The notes under the pieces: generated by a model
Told to the model about the DNA's origin: nothing
The model's input: only the letters and a program-made list of their open reading frames with translations
Database searches by the model: none
Assembly: GCA_900540205.1 (NCBI GenBank)
Contig: UQER01000028.1
Location: forward strand, 1-31,506
DNA length: 31,506 nucleotides
Origin: an uncultured Porphyromonadaceae bacterium
GTDB lineage: Bacteria > Bacteroidota > Bacteroidia > Bacteroidales > Muribaculaceae
Direction: 5' to 3'
Position numbers and translations under genes: made by a program
Shown here: piece by piece, positions 22,707-31,506 of the stretch
Position numbering within the stretch: position 1 is the first letter of the stretch
Layout of the letters: each line of letters starts with the position of its first letter

Positions 22707-23927
22707 TCACGCTGCTGCTTCGTGGTTTCTCCGGCCGAAAAAGCGGCCGATGATTATCGAGATGGCACCGTCGCCGGTGACATTACATGCCGTTCCGAAC
22801 GAATCCATGGCGATGTAAAGCGCAATCATCAGCGCACAGTCGGCCTCGCTGAAGCCAAGCATCGACGAGAAAAGGCCAAGCGCAGCCATCACAGCGCCTC
22901 CGGGCACTCCGGGCGCGGCAATTATGGTGATGCCAAGCATTGCTATGAAACCTGCGAACATCCCGAAATCATAAGGCATCCCGTGGGTCATCATCAACGC
23001 AAGGGCGCAGGCCACAAGTTTCAGTGTGCTCCCCGACATGTGCACGGTGGCACACAACGGCACTGTGAATCCGGCCACATCCTTGTCCACACCCATGGCA
23101 ATGGTACGTTCAAGTGTGACAGGGATGGTTGCGGCCGACGACTGGGTGCCCAGAGCCGTGAAATACGCAGGCATCATGCCCCACAGCAGCCTGAACGGGT
23201 TGCGGCTGCCGGAGGAGAACAATGCTGCTATTGCATACTGGAACACAAGGATGAACACATGCAGCCCGAAAATCACCAGTATTATCTTCATGAAAGTGCT
23301 CAGTATGGAGGCCACCTCACCTGTATAGGTCATGTTCAGGAATATGCCGAAGATGTAGACGGGCAACAGGGGGATAATCACATTCCTGATCACCATGTTT
23401 ATAATCTGCCGCAACTCATCGAGCAGCGATTTGATGGTGCCGGTGGTGAGGAACGCCGCCCCCAGACCGATTATGAACGCCGACACAAGCGCCGACATCA
23501 CACACAGCAGCGGCGGCATGCTGATTGTGAAATATGGTGTGACGGCAGGAGCGCCCGTGGCCGAGGCCACATACTCCGCAGGCTCGATCATCGACGGGAA
23601 CAGCCACACACCGGTGAAATAGGATATGACACCGGCCAGCATGGTGAAAAAATAAGCCAGCAGTACGGTGGCCACGAGCATTTTGCCGGCCCGTGCGCCT
23701 ATGTCGGCTATGGCCGGCGCCACGAATCCCACTATAATCAGCGGGATGCAGAAGCCAAGGAACTCGCCGAATATGGAGTTGAACGTAGCCATTGTTCTGG
23801 CCGCCCATTCAGGTGCAATCCAACCCACCCCTACTCCAAGGGCGATGGCAATCAGGATTCTGGGCAGTAACCCGAGTTTCAGTTTTCTTGATGTAGATTG
23901 TGTTTCCGGCCGAGGTGTGGCAGTCAT
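22707..23927 (-). CDS. Dicarboxylate/amino acid:cation symporter (DAACS family)
   Basis: 406 residues from ATG 23927; an upstream TTG gives two extra residues. Multi-pass inner-membrane carrier coupling uptake of a dicarboxylate, glutamate/aspartate or serine/threonine to Na+ or H+. The serine-rich reentrant-loop region (ALGTQSSAATIPVTLE), the VPLCATVHMSGSTLKLV segment and the last substrate-binding helix (ALYIAMDSFGTACNVTGDGA) fit the GltPh/SstT fold. The exact substrate cannot be read from sequence; the TACNVTGDGA segment, where DAACS members often have a NVxGD motif, supports an active transporter. High GC, so it marks the right edge of the islet. A minus-strand TAACTTTG promoter box lies at 24008-24001. 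Confidence 0.92.
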   Translation of the reverse strand: MTATPRPETQSTSRKLKLGLLPRILIAIALGVGVGWIAPEWAARTMATFNSIFGEFLGFCIPLIIVGFVAPAIADIGARAGKMLVATVLLAYFFTMLAGVISYFTGVWLFPSMIEPAEYVASATGAPAVTPYFTISMPPLLCVMSALVSAFIIGLGAAFLTTGTIKSLLDELRQIINMVIRNVIIPLLPVYIFGIFLNMTYTGEVASILSTFMKIILVIFGLHVFILVFQYAIAALFSSGSRNPFRLLWGMMPAYFTALGTQSSAATIPVTLERTIAMGVDKDVAGFTVPLCATVHMSGSTLKLVACALALMMTHGMPYDFGMFAGFIAMLGITIIAAPGVPGGAVMAALGLFSSMLGFSEADCALMIALYIAMDSFGTACNVTGDGAISIIIGRFFGRRNHEAAA

Positions 23928-24281
23928 GGTCAAGATTAAATTTAAGGAAAAAAATAACAGAATTACTTTTCACATCGCTATACAGATGCGGACAGCCGGA
24001 CAAAGTTAACAATTACACCTCATTTCACCAACTTCTGTCACCTGCTCCCGGCAGGGCAATACGTTGAAATTTAACAACGCACATGGTGAACCGAAGCCGA
24101 TTGTGCGTGTTATAATGATAAAAGGCGATAATTTTAAGCATATTTAATCTTTTGCAGGCCGGCTGTTTTTAATTTTTATAGCATCGGGCATCAGCTGCCG
24201 CCGATTCAGTTGTAAAACATTAAATTTCGCTAAACAATCACTATTCCGATATTTAAATCCTCCACATAATACTCTGAACAC
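23928..24281. other. 354-bp divergent intergenic region
   Basis: It holds the symporter -7 box (minus TAACTTTG, 24008-24001, with a weak TTGG 19 bp upstream). Near the right end there is a near-match TAAATTTC around 24221-24231 for the plus-strand lipoprotein. AT-rich. I see no gene or clear hairpin in the middle. Confidence 0.55.
24001..24008 (-). promoter_or_regulatory. -7 box for the symporter gene
   Basis: Minus-strand TAACTTTG, a full TAnnTTTG match, 73 bp before the ATG. Confidence 0.55.
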
Positions 24282-24899
24282 ATGAAAAAATTTTTAATCG
24301 CTATTGCAAGTCTGGGAATCTGCTCGGCCATTGTCACCTCGTGCGACTCCAAAGCCAAACTGTCGGAATCGGTGCAGGGCACTTGGACGAGCAACCCCGA
24401 ACGGGTGCTCGATTCCGGAGCGGCCACCGCTTCGATGGTGCGCGTGATGAGTTTCACCAGTGGCAACACACAATATGAGGGCACCGTAACCCTTACGGCC
24501 CTGATCACCGTTGACAACAGCATGCAGGCCAACGATTCGCTCGTATCGCCCATAACAATCACCGCTTCCGGCACAGCCACCATCACCGGCGCATATCAGA
24601 TTAAGGATGCCGACGACATCACTGTCAATCTCGACGCCACATCGCTGAGCATCGCCGTCGACCCCGATGCCGTGCAGCTCAACTATAACATCGCCACGGG
24701 CGATTCGGAGCCGGTAATGGCCAAACTGAAACCAAATGCAACCGTATTGGCCACACAACAGATAAACCGCGCCGCCCAGAACGCATTTTTCGACCTCACT
24801 GAAATCGAGGACATCAAAATCAACAACAACCTCATGAGCTGCGAAATCAATGACCGTGACCTCAACTTCACCCGCACCGCTCCCGCCGTGCAGAAATAA
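24282..24899 (+). CDS. Lipoprotein, possibly lipocalin-like
   Basis: 205 residues. Signal peptide with lipobox VTSC, lipid-modified C21. The mature protein is Thr/Ala-rich and predicted to be mostly beta. It begins SESVQGTWTSNPERVLD, the 'xGxW' start seen in lipocalin-like Bacteroidetes lipoproteins, and ends in INNNLMSCEINDRDLNFTRT. I do not recognise a specific family and propose no ligand. A single gene with its own terminator at 24942-24988. Confidence 0.8.
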   Translation: MKKFLIAIASLGICSAIVTSCDSKAKLSESVQGTWTSNPERVLDSGAATASMVRVMSFTSGNTQYEGTVTLTALITVDNSMQANDSLVSPITITASGTATITGAYQIKDADDITVNLDATSLSIAVDPDAVQLNYNIATGDSEPVMAKLKPNATVLATQQINRAAQNAFFDLTEIEDIKINNNLMSCEINDRDLNFTRTAPAVQK

Positions 24900-24941
24900 C
24901 CCGGTCTTCCCTCCTCACAAGACTTACTATTAATTATACCG

Positions 24942-24988
24942 TCCCTTCGGAAAGCCTCGACTGCATTCCGGAGGGATGATTGTTTTTT
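24942..24988 (+). terminator. Rho-independent terminator
   Basis: Arms TCCCTTCGGAA (24942-24952) and TTCCGGAGGGA (24966-24976) pair with one wobble, followed by TGATTGTTTTTT. Confidence 0.85.
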
Positions 24989-25082
24989 CCAATTATTACG
25001 GATATTAATATCATCTATCGCTCAAAATTCGTGTTTTTTGACTGCGTCTTAAATACTTCCGCTCGGCAAAGCCCAAAATAAA

Positions 25083-25115
25083 TTTGGTTTTGCAATCTAC
25101 TTATTCGTATTTTTG
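25083..25115 (+). promoter_or_regulatory. Promoter of the exported-protein gene at 25197
   Basis: TTTG (25083-25086) and TATTTTTG (25108-25115) with a 21-bp spacer, a full Bacteroidetes consensus match. The leader is about 75 nt. Confidence 0.75.
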
Positions 25116-25196
25116 CAGAAATACAAGTATATAATGCCTTAATGTTTCGACACGTTTAACAATCATTATTTCAAACACACAATAACGCGCAAGATT

Positions 25197-25877
25197 ATGA
25201 AACCGATCATTAAATTCTGGATCACATCCATTCTGTTGTTATTTCCGCTGATACTGACAGCCGCACCCAAAGCCAGGGGAAATGTTGAAATGAAGGACGG
25301 CACCGTCTATACCGACGTGGAAGTGGAAGTGCCGGCCGGCACCATGGAAGAGTTCAAGATAAAAGCTGACAACAAAAAAATCAAAATCAAATCGGACGAT
25401 GTCGCATCCCTCACCCTATGGCACAAGGACACCCCTGAAAACCGGCACCTCATGGTGTATGCCGACCGCAGGGAGGTGAATTACGAAAAGAACGTGGACA
25501 AACTCGAAGAGTTTAAAAAATGGTTCGTACTCTTCTCCCCCGGCGAAAATGTGAGCGTATGGATTTATGCCGGGGGCATCGATGTGTCGAAGGAACGCAT
25601 AAACATGTCGCCGGCCAGCTCTGGCTACGGTTACAACACGTTCTATAATTTCTGGAAAAAAGGCGACCCATGCCCGGTGTTTTTCAAATTCAACCGGAAA
25701 CGTGATAAAATGGAAGAATGGCTCTCTAAATTTTTCGCCGATGACCCGAAACTGACGGAAAAGATTAAAAACGGCGACTACAGAGCCGCTTCCACCAAGG
25801 AATCGCGCCGCTACGGCACCATGCTGTGCCCGATGCGGGTAGAAGATATTGCCGCCGACTACACACCGCAGCCCTGA
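25197..25877 (+). CDS. Exported protein, unknown family
   Basis: 226 residues. A strong signal peptide (FWITSILLLFPLILTAA) has no lipobox Cys, so the product is periplasmic or secreted. The N-terminal mature part is a beta-rich module (GNVEMKDGTVYTDVEVEVP then EEFKIKADNKKIKIKSDDVA) resembling the small repeats in which Bacteroidetes proteins specify 'make this attribute' type domains, but I cannot name it. The C-terminal part is Lys/Asp-rich with NTFYNFWKKGDPCPVFFKF. Promoter at 25083-25115. A weak 6-bp hairpin follows at 25894-25913. Confidence 0.8.
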   Translation: MKPIIKFWITSILLLFPLILTAAPKARGNVEMKDGTVYTDVEVEVPAGTMEEFKIKADNKKIKIKSDDVASLTLWHKDTPENRHLMVYADRREVNYEKNVDKLEEFKKWFVLFSPGENVSVWIYAGGIDVSKERINMSPASSGYGYNTFYNFWKKGDPCPVFFKFNRKRDKMEEWLSKFFADDPKLTEKIKNGDYRAASTKESRRYGTMLCPMRVEDIAADYTPQP

Positions 25878-25949
25878 CGCGCGCGCACCGATACGTTGCG
25901 GGTTGAAGCAACGGTCCTTACAGCAGAAGTATTTGTCAAAAAATTTTTG

Positions 25950-25957
25950 TATCTTTG
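25950..25957 (+). promoter_or_regulatory. -7 box for the fumarase gene
   Basis: TATCTTTG, full TAnnTTTG match, 81 bp before the ATG at 26038. The nearest TTTG is only 14 bp upstream, so the -33 is poor. The leader contains CCTG-CCG-CAGG at about 25985-25997. Confidence 0.6.
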
Positions 25958-26037
25958 CATGTACCTACGGCTGGGGGAAACATCCCTGCCGCAGGGCAGC
26001 TATTTGAACTCAAAAAACATCAATAAACACGTTGAAT

Positions 26038-27687
26038 ATGGCAACTAAACCGTTTCACTATCAGGAAATGTTCCCCCTCGGTCCCGACACTACCGAGTAT
26101 TACCACCTCACATCAGATTACGTAAGAACCGAAAACTGGGGCGGCCATGAATTTCTGGTCGTTGACCCCGAGGCTCTCACAGTTTTAGCCCGTCAGGCCA
26201 CACACGACAATTCGTTCATGCTGCGCCGCGAGCACAATCAGATGGTGGCCAACATACTGCACGACCCCGAAGCTTCGGCAAACGACAAATACGTGGCCCT
26301 CACCATGCTGCGTAACGCCGAGATAGCAGCCAAGGGTGTGCTCCCCTTCTGTCAGGACACCGGAACAGCCATCGTGCACGGCGAAAAGGGCCAGATGGTG
26401 TTCACCGGATGCGACGATGCCGAAAAGATTTCGCGCGGCGTCTACGACACCTACACCACCGACAATCTCCGCTACTCCCAGAACGCTCCCCTCACCATGT
26501 ATGACGAGGTGAACACCGGCTGCAATCTCCCCGCGCAGATCGACATCCACGCTTCCGAAGGCAACGAATATCACTTCGTGTTCGTGGCAAAAGGCGGCGG
26601 CTCCGCCAACAAGACCTACCTCTATCAGGAGACAAAGGCCATAATCAACCCCAAGACCCTCGTGCCGTTCCTCGTAGAGAAAATGAAGAGCCTCGGCACA
26701 GCAGCCTGTCCCCCCTACCACATCGCATTCGTAATCGGCGGCACATCGGCTGAAAAGAACCTTGAGACAGTCAAAAAGGCCTCCATCAAATATTACGACA
26801 ACCTCCCCACCACCGGCAACGAGTACGGACGTGCATTCCGCGACATCGAGCTGGAGAAGGAACTGAAAAAGGCATCGGAGCAGATCGGCCTCGGCGCACA
26901 GTTCGGCGGCAAATCGTTCGCCCACGACATCCGTGTGATCCGTCTGCCCCGTCACGGTGCATCCTGCCCCATCGGCATGGGCGTAAGCTGCTCGGCCGAC
27001 CGCAACGTAAAGGCGAAAATCAACAAGGAAGGTCTGTGGATCGAGAAGCTCGACTCCAATCCCGGCGAACTCATCCCTGAAGAGCTGCGCAACGCATCGG
27101 AAGGCGATGCCGTCAAGATTGACCTCAACCGCCCCATGGCCGAAGTGCTTGCCGAACTCGACAAATTCCCCGTAGCCACCCGCCTGAGCCTTTCGGGCAC
27201 CATCATCGTGGGCCGCGACATCGCTCATGCCAAAATCAAGGAACGTCTGGATGCCGGCGAACCCATGCCCGAATACCTCAAGAATCACCCCATCTACTAT
27301 GCCGGTCCGGCAAAAACGCCCGTGGGTAAACCTTCCGGCTCGTTCGGCCCCACAACAGCAGGCCGCATGGACCCCTACGTCGACCAGTTCCAGAAAGCCG
27401 GCGGCTCGATGATCATGATTGCCAAGGGCAACCGCAGCCAGCAGGTGACCGACGCATGCAAGAACAACGGCGGCTTCTACCTCGGCTCGATCGGCGGCCC
27501 CGCAGCCGTCCTGGCTCAGAACTCCATCAAGAAAGTGGAACTGCTGGAATATCCCGAACTCGGCATGGAAGCCATCTGGAAAATCGAAGTTGAGAACTTC
27601 CCTGCATTCATCCTTGTTGACAACAAGGGGAACGACTTCTTCAAACAGCTGCCCCAGCAGTGCACCAACTGCGCTCTCAACAAATAA
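26038..27687 (+). CDS. Class I fumarate hydratase, [4Fe-4S] type
   Basis: 549 residues from ATG 26038; an upstream TTG is not needed. Reversible hydration of fumarate to malate in the cytoplasm. The cluster ligands C105 (PFCQDTG), C224 (TAACPPYH) and C318 (GMGVSC) fall at the positions known for E. coli FumA (548 residues). The N-terminal alpha domain (to about 330) binds the cluster. The C-terminal beta domain (about 360-549) has KPSGSFGPTTAGRMDPYVD and GNRSQQVTDACK. As an oxygen-labile enzyme it fits an anaerobe using the reductive succinate branch. Its own -7 box lies 81 bp upstream; gpmI follows after 65 bp. Confidence 0.97.
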   Translation: MATKPFHYQEMFPLGPDTTEYYHLTSDYVRTENWGGHEFLVVDPEALTVLARQATHDNSFMLRREHNQMVANILHDPEASANDKYVALTMLRNAEIAAKGVLPFCQDTGTAIVHGEKGQMVFTGCDDAEKISRGVYDTYTTDNLRYSQNAPLTMYDEVNTGCNLPAQIDIHASEGNEYHFVFVAKGGGSANKTYLYQETKAIINPKTLVPFLVEKMKSLGTAACPPYHIAFVIGGTSAEKNLETVKKASIKYYDNLPTTGNEYGRAFRDIELEKELKKASEQIGLGAQFGGKSFAHDIRVIRLPRHGASCPIGMGVSCSADRNVKAKINKEGLWIEKLDSNPGELIPEELRNASEGDAVKIDLNRPMAEVLAELDKFPVATRLSLSGTIIVGRDIAHAKIKERLDAGEPMPEYLKNHPIYYAGPAKTPVGKPSGSFGPTTAGRMDPYVDQFQKAGGSMIMIAKGNRSQQVTDACKNNGGFYLGSIGGPAAVLAQNSIKKVELLEYPELGMEAIWKIEVENFPAFILVDNKGNDFFKQLPQQCTNCALNK

Positions 27688-27752
27688 TGCGTAATTTCAA
27701 CACGAAACAGCAACAACAAACCATTCTGTCTTTATAATCCCAACAATAAAAA

Positions 27753-29270
27753 ATGGCACATAAAGCATTATTGATGATCCTCGACGGCTGGGGAATCGGC
27801 AACCACACCAAAAGTGACGCCATCTTCTCGGCCCATCCCGCATTCTGGAATCACCTCATAGCCACCTATCCCCACTCAGAACTTCAGACATCAGGCGAAA
27901 ACGTCGGCCTGCCCGACGGCCAGATGGGCAACTCGGAGGTAGGTCACCTCAACATCGGCGCAGGCCGCGTGGTCTATCAGGACCTCGTGAAAATCAACAA
28001 GGCCATCGCCGACCGTTCCATCCTTGAGAATCCCGAAATCAAGAACGCATTCTCCTACGCCAAGAACACCGGCAAGTCCATGCACTTCATGGGCCTGACA
28101 TCCAACGGCGGCGTACACTCCTCGTTCGAGCATATCTTCGCGCTCTGCGACATCGCCAAGGAGTATGACCTCAAGAACGTATATCTCCACTGCTTCATGG
28201 ACGGCCGTGACACCGACCCCCGTTCGGGCAAAGGCTTCATAGAGCAGCTCACAGAGCACTGCGACAAAACCACCGGCAAGATTGCATCCATCATCGGCCG
28301 CTACTACGCAATGGACCGCGACAAACGCTGGGACCGCGTAAAGGAAGCCTACGACCTGCTTGTGGAAGGCAAGGGCGAACAGGCCACCGACATGGTTGCC
28401 GCCATGCAGGAGAGCTATGACAACGACGTGACCGACGAGTTCATCAAGCCTATCAACAACGCCACCGTCGACGGCACCATAAAGCCCGGCGATGTGGTTA
28501 TCTTCTTCAACTACCGCAACGACCGCGCCAAAGAGCTCACCATTGTGCTCACCCAGCACGACATGCCAGAGCAGGGGATGCACACCATCCCCGACCTGCA
28601 GTATTACTGCATGACACCCTACGACGCTTCGTTCACCGGCGTGCATATCCTCTTCCCCAAGGAGAACGTGAACAACACCCTCGGCGAATACCTCTCGGAC
28701 CTTGGCAAAAAGCAGCTCCACATAGCCGAGACCGAAAAATACGCCCACGTGACATTCTTCTTCAACGGCGGCCGTGAGGCGCCATACGAAGGCGAAGACC
28801 GTATCCTTGTGCCCTCACCCAAGGTGGCCACCTACGATCTCAAGCCCGAAATGAGCGCCTACGAGGTGAAGGACAAACTCGTGGAAGCCATCAAATCAGA
28901 CAAATATGATTTCATCGTGGTCAACTTCGCCAACGGCGACATGGTGGGCCACACCGGTGTCTACGAGGCCATCGAAAAGGCTGTGAAGGCTGTCGACGAA
29001 TGTGTGAAGGATGTGGTTGAGGCTGCCAACGCCACCGGCTATGAGACCATCATCATCGCTGACCACGGCAACGCCGACCACGCCATCAATGCCGACGGCA
29101 CACCCAACACGGCCCACTCGCTCAATCCCGTGCCCTGCGTATATGTCACCACCGACAAAAACGCCACAGTTGAGAACGGCCGTCTGGCCGACGTGGCTCC
29201 CACCCTGCTCCACATCATGGGGCTGCCCCAGCCTGCCGATATGACCGGCCACAACCTCATCAAACAGTAA
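27753..29270 (+). CDS. gpmI: 2,3-bisphosphoglycerate-independent phosphoglycerate mutase
   Basis: 505 residues, normal length. Interconverts 3- and 2-phosphoglycerate through a phosphoserine intermediate with two Mn ions. Visible are the metal ligand D11 in LMILDGWG, the nucleophile S61 in MGNSEVGHLNIGAGR, HCFMDGRDTDPRSG, YRNDRAKEL, the metal-binding NFANGDMVGHTG, and IADHGNADHAI near the end. The domain order (phosphatase core with an inserted transferase domain at about 75-310) is complete. Two hairpins follow the stop. Confidence 0.98.
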   Translation: MAHKALLMILDGWGIGNHTKSDAIFSAHPAFWNHLIATYPHSELQTSGENVGLPDGQMGNSEVGHLNIGAGRVVYQDLVKINKAIADRSILENPEIKNAFSYAKNTGKSMHFMGLTSNGGVHSSFEHIFALCDIAKEYDLKNVYLHCFMDGRDTDPRSGKGFIEQLTEHCDKTTGKIASIIGRYYAMDRDKRWDRVKEAYDLLVEGKGEQATDMVAAMQESYDNDVTDEFIKPINNATVDGTIKPGDVVIFFNYRNDRAKELTIVLTQHDMPEQGMHTIPDLQYYCMTPYDASFTGVHILFPKENVNNTLGEYLSDLGKKQLHIAETEKYAHVTFFFNGGREAPYEGEDRILVPSPKVATYDLKPEMSAYEVKDKLVEAIKSDKYDFIVVNFANGDMVGHTGVYEAIEKAVKAVDECVKDVVEAANATGYETIIIADHGNADHAINADGTPNTAHSLNPVPCVYVTTDKNATVENGRLADVAPTLLHIMGLPQPADMTGHNLIKQ

Positions 29271-29313
29271 CCACCTGATGTGCCACACGCACACCTATAC
29301 TAATATTACAGCC

Positions 29314-29335
29314 TGATACCGGACTAACGGTGTCA
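29314..29335 (+). terminator. First hairpin after gpmI
   Basis: TGATACCG (29314-29321) pairs with CGGTGTCA (29328-29335), one wobble, 6-nt loop. No T-run. Confidence 0.55.
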
Positions 29336-29354
29336 GCCTATCCACCCCTTAATA

Positions 29355-29388
29355 CAGGCGCTGTGTCCATGTCCCGACACAGCGCCTG
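29355..29388 (+). terminator. Second, stronger hairpin after gpmI
   Basis: Perfect 13-bp stem CAGGCGCTGTGTC (29355-29367) with GACACAGCGCCTG (29376-29388), 8-nt loop. Only short T stretches follow, so it may stall or stabilise rather than strictly terminate. Confidence 0.7.
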
Positions 29389-29473
29389 CTTCATTCCACA
29401 ACCGGCACAACGACACGCCATCCGGCATTTTGGAGGACATTTTTTTGATTAAAATGAAAAAATATTAATTATT

Positions 29474-29506
29474 TTTGTTTGCGAATCAAAAAAATAATTA
29501 TCTTTG
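29474..29506 (+). promoter_or_regulatory. Promoter of the large secreted-protein gene
   Basis: TTTG (29474-29477) and TATCTTTG (29499-29506), 21-bp spacer, full consensus. The start site is near 29513. Confidence 0.75.
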
Positions 29507-29512
29507 CATTTA

Positions 29513-29815
29513 TTAAATATCGTCATTGCTTCAATCCGTTATTCTCATCCATTAAACGGGCATAAGGGCATTACCGATTGTCAGCAAGGCGTTACATTCA
29601 ACCCTTATTATCCATCTCACCAAAAACACATACACTTCATTAAAAATAAGCGCATATCATTATCAGGCATAATGGTCGTGGCTGAATATAAACCAATCAA
29701 CAATCGCAAACAAAAACACTTTATTTAACCGGCAGGCATCAGGAGCTGTAAAAGCAACATTCACATCTCCTGCTCACCGCCAATTTTTCAATTCATCAAA
29801 TAAATTCCATTATTT
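29513..29815 (+). other. Long leader (about 300 nt) of the secreted-protein gene
   Basis: From the predicted start site to the ATG at 29816. A TTG-started frame (29504-29728) exists but has no family character. CAGGAG (29740-29745) can pair with CTCCTG (29767-29772) 44 nt before the ATG. No known riboswitch was recognised. Confidence 0.45.
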
Positions 29816-31506
29816 ATGAAAAAATTTACTTTCTGTTTAATTGCTCTGTTCGCTGTGCTCAGCTCGTTCACAGCCTCAGCAATAACTTTCACAGTTGTCG
29901 TTGACAATGCGAACGCAGTGAAATGCACTCCGGGTTCCGAAGAGGCAAAAGTCCTTACACCCGGTGAAAACGTCATTACAACCAACAGCATGTGGGTCAA
30001 CGTGTTGCTTGAAGCCATTTCTCCTTACTCAATGACATCAATCACCGATAAATCAGGATATCCCCTGACCTGCAATGGCTCCAGCAGCTCCTTCTATGCT
30101 CAGGAGGGCGAAGTTTACACTATTACCACTGTGAATCTGGACGCAGAGCGCGACGCTACTTGCACAATCATCGTTGACGACCCCTCGCTTGTGGCAGCCT
30201 CATTGTCCGGGACATCTGCTGTTGTTGATCTTGTAGAAGGCTCCAACACAGTGAAATTTATTTCCGACAAGGAAAACACCCTCTATCTCGAGGGTACCAA
30301 TTGGCAAAGACCCATCTATCAGGTAAAGCTCGGTGAAGAAGTGCAGACACCCAACCAGTATTCCGGATCTTACGAGATTCCCCTCACCGATGGTTGCACA
30401 GTCACCATCACAGCCCGTATTCCTGAGGTGGATGTTACAATGACTTTCGAATACACCGATGAGCAATCGAAAGGCGTAATCGCTTCTGTCACCATCGACG
30501 GTGAACCTGTAGCCGATTTCGACGGCACATCAGTCACCATGAAAACCGGGCATGCCTTTGCGTTCACCACAAACCCCGATTACAAAGTCGACAAAATCCT
30601 GATTGACGGTGAAGTGCAGTCTTATTTCTACAGTCCATACTCCAACGACTGTGTCACTGCCGCCCAGACATTCACTCTCACTGCCCATCCCTACAGCATG
30701 CTTAACTATACCGTTGATATCGATGATCCCGAAAACATCATTTTCCGCGAAGGCAATAAATACAACGGAACAGAACTGACACTTAAGGCCGGCGAAAACA
30801 AACTGCAGATTTCCGAAAAGAACAGCGCTGTGTCATGGGCCGCTGCCAAGGGCGCCTATCTGACTTCTCAGCTTTACAACGGCGAAAACAATACTTACGG
30901 TGCTACCATCAAGGAGGGCGACAAAATCGAACTCCGCTCAGCCAAGATTGTCTACGACAAGACTGTAGTTGTTTGGGTTGACGACATGACCAACGTCGGA
31001 GAAGACAGCGGCTCGCTGGTGCTCACCACAGGAACCGACGGTGAGTACGACGGCCTTGTTGCAGGTTATAACGTAATCCCCTGCTACGCCAACATGCTTC
31101 CTTTCAGCATGTACTCATCATGCTATGCCACAGGTGTAACCCTCGTTAACAAATACTATCTGGACGGCCAGCTGCTTACTCCGGACATGTCAATGGGCAA
31201 TTACGTGAAATTCAACAAGATTGACGTTGCCGACAAGAGCGTGGTAAAAGTGTTCCTCACCGAGCAGCCCGTTAACTGCAATGTGACTTTCGACGCTCCC
31301 GAAAGCCTTGAGGCCACCGTCACCTACGACCGCGTCAAAACCCTCGGCAAACTTGCCGACGGCCTCGCCTGCTTCAAAGGCACTGAAGTTGCCATTGAAG
31401 GCGCCGACGACCTGACTGTTAAGGTTGGCGAAACCGAACTCGAAAAGAACAACGACGGCAAATTCGTGTTCACCGTTGCAGATCCCGCCACCACTGTCAC
31501 CCTCGC
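29816..31506 (+). CDS. Large secreted beta-repeat protein, 5' part
   Basis: Open from ATG 29816 to the window end, 563 codons with no stop. A signal peptide ends near residue 22 (TASA). The mature protein is Thr/Val/Gly-rich and beta-like. Several units start with a similar strand: FTVVVDNA (about 25), CTIIVDDP (116), YTVDIDDP (298), KTVVVWVDD (382), CNVTFDAP (488). A VTIDGE/ILIDGE pair lies between the second and third. This suggests a string of beta-sandwich or Ig-like modules, as in surface or adhesin-type proteins of Bacteroidales. A C-terminal sorting domain, if any, lies outside the window. No enzyme motif is seen. Codon use is less GC-biased than in gpmI. Confidence 0.85.
   Translation, partial: MKKFTFCLIALFAVLSSFTASAITFTVVVDNANAVKCTPGSEEAKVLTPGENVITTNSMWVNVLLEAISPYSMTSITDKSGYPLTCNGSSSSFYAQEGEVYTITTVNLDAERDATCTIIVDDPSLVAASLSGTSAVVDLVEGSNTVKFISDKENTLYLEGTNWQRPIYQVKLGEEVQTPNQYSGSYEIPLTDGCTVTITARIPEVDVTMTFEYTDEQSKGVIASVTIDGEPVADFDGTSVTMKTGHAFAFTTNPDYKVDKILIDGEVQSYFYSPYSNDCVTAAQTFTLTAHPYSMLNYTVDIDDPENIIFREGNKYNGTELTLKAGENKLQISEKNSAVSWAAAKGAYLTSQLYNGENNTYGATIKEGDKIELRSAKIVYDKTVVVWVDDMTNVGEDSGSLVLTTGTDGEYDGLVAGYNVIPCYANMLPFSMYSSCYATGVTLVNKYYLDGQLLTPDMSMGNYVKFNKIDVADKSVVKVFLTEQPVNCNVTFDAPESLEATVTYDRVKTLGKLADGLACFKGTEVAIEGADDLTVKVGETELEKNNDGKFVFTVADPATTVTL

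Noticed and set aside
26185..27288. 367-residue minus-strand frame opposite fumarase
   Set aside because: Shadow of the fumarase gene; rich in Val, Gly, His and Phe as expected for antisense of GC-rich codons.
29504..29728. Small 74-residue gene in the leader
   Set aside because: TTG start within the -7 box region, before the predicted start site; no family features.

Overview
The window looks like chromosome of an anaerobic gut Bacteroidales bacterium, most likely of the Muribaculaceae type. The evidence is: many -33 TTTG / -7 TAnnTTTG promoters with 20-21 bp spacing; A-rich leaders instead of Shine-Dalgarno sites; Bacteroidales gene neighbours (tgt beside an LptF/G permease; yicC-gmk-nadD-DUF5063-ligA); a class I [4Fe-4S] fumarase; and an M56 peptidase ending in a TonB domain. 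The family-level placement is inference.

Layout. 1-3004 (+): the 3' end of tgt, an LptF/LptG-type permease, an ECF-like sigma factor and a small membrane protein. 3073-3211: a terminator hairpin and an unexplained folded element. 3239-5488 (-): quinol-type nitric oxide reductase. 5633-8477 (+): lutABC lactate oxidation operon, divergent from the reductase. 8593-10817 (-): a BlaR1-like/TonB sensor peptidase and its BlaI-type repressor, behind a promoter carrying three identical-format operators and a 9-bp repeat array. 11139-11831 (-): tsaB. 11947-17330 (+): HAD phosphatase, yicC, gmk, nadD, DUF5063 protein and ligA. 17452-22699: a more AT-rich accessory islet with a GNAT acetyltransferase, an unrecognised secreted protein, two decayed KilA-N genes, a DUF1349 lipoprotein, a LuxR-type regulator and a two-helix membrane protein. 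22707-23927 (-): dicarboxylate/amino-acid symporter. 24282-31506 (+): a lipoprotein, an exported protein, fumarase, gpmI and the first 563 codons of a large secreted beta-repeat protein that runs off the window.

How the genes work together. Most of the window is housekeeping: tRNA modification (tgt, tsaB), envelope biogenesis, nucleotide, NAD and DNA-ligation functions, glycolysis and fumarate metabolism. NO detoxification and lactate oxidation share one intergenic control region, which fits life near an inflamed or lactate-rich mucosa.

The most unusual signals are regulatory. Two diverged KilA-N genes each keep a perfect palindrome at the same codons, although its sequence changed by paired substitutions. 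Three AACTA-N6-TAGTT operators sit on the -33 box, inside the spacer and at the start site of the blaI-type promoter. That promoter is followed by a 9-bp-period TAGCTA array in its leader. No CRISPR array, tRNA, rRNA or transposase gene was seen.
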